NCBI GenBank assembly: GCA_018901615.1
Contig: JAHIEN010000104.1
Location: 1-9,113, forward strand
Reading direction: 5' to 3'
DNA from: Candidatus Omnitrophota bacterium
GTDB taxonomy: Bacteria > Omnitrophota > Gorgyraeia > Gorgyraeales > Gorgyraeaceae
DNA: 9,113 bases
Positions 6,504 to 9,113 of the stretch are shown here, one piece after another. The first letter of the stretch is position 1. Each line of letters starts with the position of its first letter. Under the pieces are notes generated by a model, which saw only the letters and a program-made list of their open reading frames with translations, searched no databases and was not told the DNA's origin. The position numbers and the translations under genes were made by a program.

Positions 6504-6731
6504 ATGTCAAATATTACAGGACTGGGTAAGATTTTAGTTCTATCTGGAAGCGTTTTGATAATTTTTGGAGTTTTATTTATGCTGGCAAATAAGGTTCCGT
6601 GGATAGGCAGACTTCCCGGAGATATATATATAAAAAGAGAAAACCTCAATTTTTATTTCCCCATTACGACCTCCATTCTTTTGAGCATTGTCATCTCTCT
6701 AGTCTTATTTTTTATGGGTCGCAGACAATGA
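6504..6731 (+). CDS. DUF2905 family small membrane protein
   Basis: This is a 75-residue protein with two predicted membrane spans (about 9-29 and 52-71). Between them is the family signature GRLPGDIYIKRENLNFYFPI (35-54), which matches DUF2905 as I recall it (GRLPGDI followed by a FYFPI segment). The function of the family is unknown; it would sit in the inner membrane with short termini. GGAAGA (6495-6500) is the ribosome-binding site, 3 bases before ATG 6504. The stop TGA overlaps the next start as ATGA (6728-6731), so its translation is coupled to the SpoIID/LytB gene. The gene lies 13 bases after queH. Confidence 0.88.
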   Translation: MSNITGLGKILVLSGSVLIIFGVLFMLANKVPWIGRLPGDIYIKRENLNFYFPITTSILLSIVISLVLFFMGRRQ

Positions 6732-7849
6732 TCCGCAAAACAATCGTCCTTTTTTTTATTGTTTTATTATTTTTTGAGCACAGCCTTTATGCTCTAGGTT
6801 CTCTGCCGCCGCGTAAATATATCCCGGTCAAGGTCAGGGTTATTAATGACGCTGAAGATGTTCTTATTCGCATAAAAGGTTTGTATAAGATAGCCGATTT
6901 TGGTAACGGGAATATTTTAAGCGAAGGCAAAGACCTGCAGGGATTGTCTGTTTCGCCTGGATATATTAAGGGTGAGGGCATAAAGCTTTTACCTGAATTA
7001 GGCGCCCGTGTTTATGTTAATAATCGCCAGTTCCGCGGTGACATAGATATTGTCAAAGATAAAAATAACCGGCTCTTCATTGTTAATCACGTGGACCTGG
7101 AACAATATCTCTACGGTGTTTTGTATCACGAGATCAGCCATAACTGGCCTGTCGAGGTCTTAAAGGCCCAGGCAATAGCTGCAAGGACTTACGCGTTTTA
7201 CCAGAAGCTGGTAAGTAAGAATAAGTACTATGACCTGACTGCGGATGTATATTCTCAGGTTTACGGAGGCCGCACGTCTGAAAAATGGCGCACTACACGC
7301 GCGGTTGACCTTACTAGGGGTCTTGTGCTTACTTACGAGGATAAGATTTTTCCTGCGTATTTTCATGCCACATGCGGAGGCTCTACAACCGATGCCTTGA
7401 CTTTATGGAATATTGATATCGCTGCCCTGCGCGCCAGGATTTGTGATTTTTGCAGCATCTCGCCGCATTACACATGGCAGAAAGAACTGACGATAGATAA
7501 TGTGCAATCTATGCTGAAAAAGGCGGATTACGATATAAGCATTGTTTCATTTGAGATCATGAAAAGGGATAACTCAGGGAGGATCGTTGATTTTCTGATA
7601 AAAGGGAAAGATAAGGACATTAGGTTAAGCGGCAATAAGTTCAGACTGATCGTAGGACCTAATCTAATAAAAAGCGCTAATTTTGAGATAGATAAAAAGG
7701 GCAAGTATGTAACATTCACGGGTAAAGGATGGGGGCATGGAGTAGGCATGTGCCAGTGGGGCGCTTTTAATATGGCCAGCCAGGGCTGGAAGGCAGAGGA
7801 TATACTGAAATATTATTACCCGGGCTCAGAAATCATCCGCATAGAATAA
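6728..7849 (+). CDS. SpoIID/LytB domain protein, secreted
   Basis: The 373-residue protein starts at ATG 6728 in the ATGA overlap with the DUF2905 gene. This start gives a signal peptide (MIRKTIVLFFIVLLFF, possible cleavage after LYA at 22), while a start further upstream would read through the preceding gene in another frame. Family members such as SpoIID are lytic transglycosylases that cut denuded glycan strands during engulfment in spore formers; LytB relatives modulate amidases. Seen here: VDLEQYLYGVLYHEIS with Glu135 at the catalytic position, WPVEVLKAQAIAARTYAFY, HATCGGST (213-220), CDFC (239-242) before SPHYTW, and GWGHGVGMCQWGA (334-346). The HxxC plus CxxC pattern may bind zinc. Nothing else suggests sporulation, so a role in peptidoglycan remodelling during growth or division is more likely. 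Confidence 0.92.
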   Translation: MIRKTIVLFFIVLLFFEHSLYALGSLPPRKYIPVKVRVINDAEDVLIRIKGLYKIADFGNGNILSEGKDLQGLSVSPGYIKGEGIKLLPELGARVYVNNRQFRGDIDIVKDKNNRLFIVNHVDLEQYLYGVLYHEISHNWPVEVLKAQAIAARTYAFYQKLVSKNKYYDLTADVYSQVYGGRTSEKWRTTRAVDLTRGLVLTYEDKIFPAYFHATCGGSTTDALTLWNIDIAALRARICDFCSISPHYTWQKELTIDNVQSMLKKADYDISIVSFEIMKRDNSGRIVDFLIKGKDKDIRLSGNKFRLIVGPNLIKSANFEIDKKGKYVTFTGKGWGHGVGMCQWGAFNMASQGWKAEDILKYYYPGSEIIRIE

Positions 7850-7876
7850 ATGTTAATATTAGCAGATAAGCAATAG

Positions 7877-7919
7877 CTTAACTTGACAAAATGAGTAATA
7901 CTCGAAATGTCAAGTTAAG
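7877..7919 (+). repeat. 12-bp perfect inverted repeat in the queA leader
   Basis: CTTAACTTGACA (7877-7888) and its exact complement TGTCAAGTTAAG (7908-7919) enclose a second short stem GAGT/ACTC (7893-7896 and 7900-7903) with loop AAT. A symmetric AAAT/GAAA internal loop separates the stems. The queA Shine-Dalgarno (GGGGG to GAG, 7919-7925) starts at the last base of the stem. There is no U-tract, so it is not a normal terminator. It could be an RNA element or a protein-binding palindrome. Confidence 0.8.
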
Positions 7920-7930
7920 GGGGAGTTTGA

Positions 7931-8965
7931 ATGTTGGGATTGTTAGATTTTGATTATAATTTGCCAAAGGAATTGATCGCGCAGCACCCGAGCGAGAAGC
8001 GGGATGGGTCCAGGCTTCTGGTTTTGCATAAAAATAGCGGAAAGATAGAGCATAGAATTTTCAGTGATATTGTCGGATATTTTCAAAAAGGCGATTTACT
8101 GGTGTTGAACAATACAAAGGTTGTGCCTGCGCGGCTCACGGGGAAAAAAGAGACAGGGGGAAGGGTAGAGGCGCTTATTTTAGCTCAAGGAGATGAATAT
8201 GAGGTTTTGTTGAAACCTGCCAGAGGGTGCAAGGTTGGAACTAAATTGATTTTTGGAGATGGCGCATTAAAGGCTGATGTCTCGAGGATAGAGAATGGGA
8301 GAAGATTTTTGAAGTTCCAATGTAATGGGGATTTTGAGGAGCTGCTCGACAGGTTCGGGAAGGTGCCTCTTCCGCCGTATATAAAGCGCGACACAATAAA
8401 ATCTGACAGGGAAAGATACCAGACTGTTTACGCGGAAAAAAAGGGGGCTATAGCAGCTCCAACAGCAGGGCTGCATTTTACAAAAGAAATCCTGAGCAAT
8501 ATTTCCGCTAAAGGAATAGACGTTGAGTATATCACATTGCATGTAGGCTACGGCACGTTTAAACCGGTTAAGTCTGAAGATATCACCGCGCATAAAATGG
8601 AAAAAGAATATTTCGAAATAGATAACGCGTTAGCAGAAAAGCTTAAAACGAAAAAAGTCCGGACCATAGCTGTAGGGACGACCACGTGTAGGGCGCTTGA
8701 GACTGTAGCCGCAAGGCAGGCTTTGCCGCATACAGCAGAGCAAACTCTGCAGCTGCAGCAGGGTTGGACAGATCTGTTTATGTATCCTCCATACAAGTTT
8801 AAGGCTATAGACGCGCTTTTGACTAATTTTCACCTGCCAAGGACAACGCTTTTGATGTTAGTAAGCGCGTTTTGCGGCAGGGAGCTCTTGATGAGGGCTT
8901 ACGAGGAAGCAGTAAGAGAAAAATATCGTTTTTATTCATATGGGGATGCGATGCTAATAATATGA
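7931..8965 (+). CDS. queA: tRNA preQ1(34) S-adenosylmethionine ribosyltransferase-isomerase QueA
   Basis: QueA moves and rearranges the ribosyl group of S-adenosylmethionine onto preQ1 in tRNA, giving epoxyqueuosine. At 344 residues it is full length. Family motifs in order: FDYNLPKELIAQHPSEKRDG (7-26), GDLLVLNNTKVVPARL (54-69), GKVPLPPYI, YQTVYAEKKGAIAAPTAGLH, HVGYGTFKPV, AHKMEKEYF, GWTDLFMYPPYKFKAIDALL, TNFHLPRTTLLMLVSAFCGR and the C-terminal YRFYSYGDAMLI. GGGGAG just upstream, 5 bases before ATG 7931, sets the start. The stretch ARQALPHTAEQTLQLQQ before GWTDLF is a variable loop rich in Gln. It lies before tgt, the gene for the preceding step, and shares the transcript with queH. Confidence 0.96.
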   Translation: MLGLLDFDYNLPKELIAQHPSEKRDGSRLLVLHKNSGKIEHRIFSDIVGYFQKGDLLVLNNTKVVPARLTGKKETGGRVEALILAQGDEYEVLLKPARGCKVGTKLIFGDGALKADVSRIENGRRFLKFQCNGDFEELLDRFGKVPLPPYIKRDTIKSDRERYQTVYAEKKGAIAAPTAGLHFTKEILSNISAKGIDVEYITLHVGYGTFKPVKSEDITAHKMEKEYFEIDNALAEKLKTKKVRTIAVGTTTCRALETVAARQALPHTAEQTLQLQQGWTDLFMYPPYKFKAIDALLTNFHLPRTTLLMLVSAFCGRELLMRAYEEAVREKYRFYSYGDAMLII

Positions 8966-8980
8966 TAAAAATAAATGTTT

Positions 8981-9008
8981 GTGTAATGTGTAAAGTGTAA
9001 GGTGTAAA
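8981..9008 (+). repeat. Four tandem heptamers carrying the tgt ribosome-binding site
   Basis: GTGTAAT (8981), GTGTAAA (8988), GTGTAAG (8995) and GTGTAAA (9002) are head-to-tail and differ only in the last base. The G ending the third unit creates AAGGTG (8999-9004), a plausible Shine-Dalgarno 7 bases before the tgt ATG. Unlike the other gaps there is no inverted array. Confidence 0.8.
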
Positions 9009-9011
9009 GTA

Positions 9012-9113
9012 ATGTTTAAAATAACACATAAAGACAAAAAGACAAAGGCAAGAGTGGGGCTACTGGAGACGCCGCATGGGGTTATTGAGACGCCTGAATT
9101 CATGCCTGTTGGC
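9012..9113 (+). CDS. tgt: Queuine/preQ1 tRNA-guanine transglycosylase, N-terminal part
   Basis: Tgt exchanges guanine-34 of GUN-anticodon tRNAs for preQ1, the step before QueA. Only 34 codons are inside the window; the gene runs off the right edge. The translation begins MFKITHKDKKTKARVGLLET and continues with PHGVIETPEFMPVG, the standard Tgt N-terminal segment (TPHG then TPxFMPVG). The catalytic Asp and zinc site are downstream and not visible. AAGGTG (8999-9004) inside the heptamer array is its likely ribosome-binding site. Adjacency of queA and tgt is conserved across many bacteria. Confidence 0.92.
   Translation, partial: MFKITHKDKKTKARVGLLETPHGVIETPEFMPVG

Noticed and set aside
6599..6727. 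Upstream extension of the SpoIID/LytB frame from ATG 6599
   Set aside because: It overlaps the DUF2905 gene in another frame and would bury the signal peptide; the ATGA overlap at 6728 is the natural start.
7883..7911. TTGACA in the queA leader stem as a promoter -35
   Set aside because: Sequences at 16-18 bp spacing (AAATGT, AATGTC) are poor -10 elements; TTGACA is better explained as part of the inverted repeat.
7877..7930. preQ1 riboswitch upstream of queA
   Set aside because: The hairpin lacks the A-rich tail and loop pattern of preQ1-I, and the leader is too short for preQ1-II; these riboswitches usually control preQ1 synthesis or transport genes.

Overview
This window is about 9.1 kb of bacterial chromosome with moderate GC and frequent ATA (Ile) and AGG (Arg) codons. 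All genes read on the + strand. The proteins (an EF-G-like factor of the Tyr-switch type, YebC, RuvC, RuvA, RuvB, QueH, a DUF2905 protein, a SpoIID/LytB protein, QueA, Tgt) and their order suggest an uncultured lineage such as Omnitrophota or a relative. That assignment rests on gene order and protein style, not on a marker search.

Layout. Positions 2-484 hold the 3' part of an ISNCY-type transposase. It is followed by the right end of the element, with iterated GACATTTC sites (492-557), and then by an extended -10 promoter (560-588). Next comes a co-directional run: EF-G-like factor (644-2704), yebC (2827-3564), ruvC (3567-4049), ruvA (4071-4700), ruvB (start uncertain, 4763/4778/4790, to 5833), queH (5954-6490), a DUF2905 membrane protein (6504-6731), a secreted SpoIID/LytB protein (6728-7849), queA (7931-8965) and the first 34 codons of tgt (9012 to the window end). 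Apart from the IS/promoter region there is no gene-free stretch over about 150 bases.

Function. RuvA, RuvB and RuvC form the Holliday-junction branch-migration and resolution machine. YebC, a translation factor of the YebC/TACO1 family, sits at the head of ruvCAB as in many bacteria. Tgt, QueA and QueH are the last three steps of queuosine synthesis on tRNA: preQ1 exchange, epoxyqueuosine formation and epoxide reduction. QueH replaces the more familiar QueG. The EF-G-like factor adds a second translation gene. The SpoIID/LytB protein probably acts on peptidoglycan in the envelope.

The most unusual signal lies between the genes. Four gaps carry short perfect or near-perfect tandem arrays, each with its own unit and period: 7 nt before yebC, 8 nt before ruvB, 10 nt before queH, 7 nt before tgt. 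In three of them a second array of the same unit lies in inverted orientation, so the transcript can fold into a long stem. A fifth gap, before queA, holds a 12-bp perfect inverted repeat. Before ruvB the hairpin lies between a near-perfect Shine-Dalgarno sequence and every possible start codon. Folding it would leave 8 nt between that sequence and a GTG at 4790. A similar, weaker arrangement precedes queH. These look like split or structured ribosome-binding sites, or products of a local repeat-expansion process. They are the best candidates here for something undescribed.
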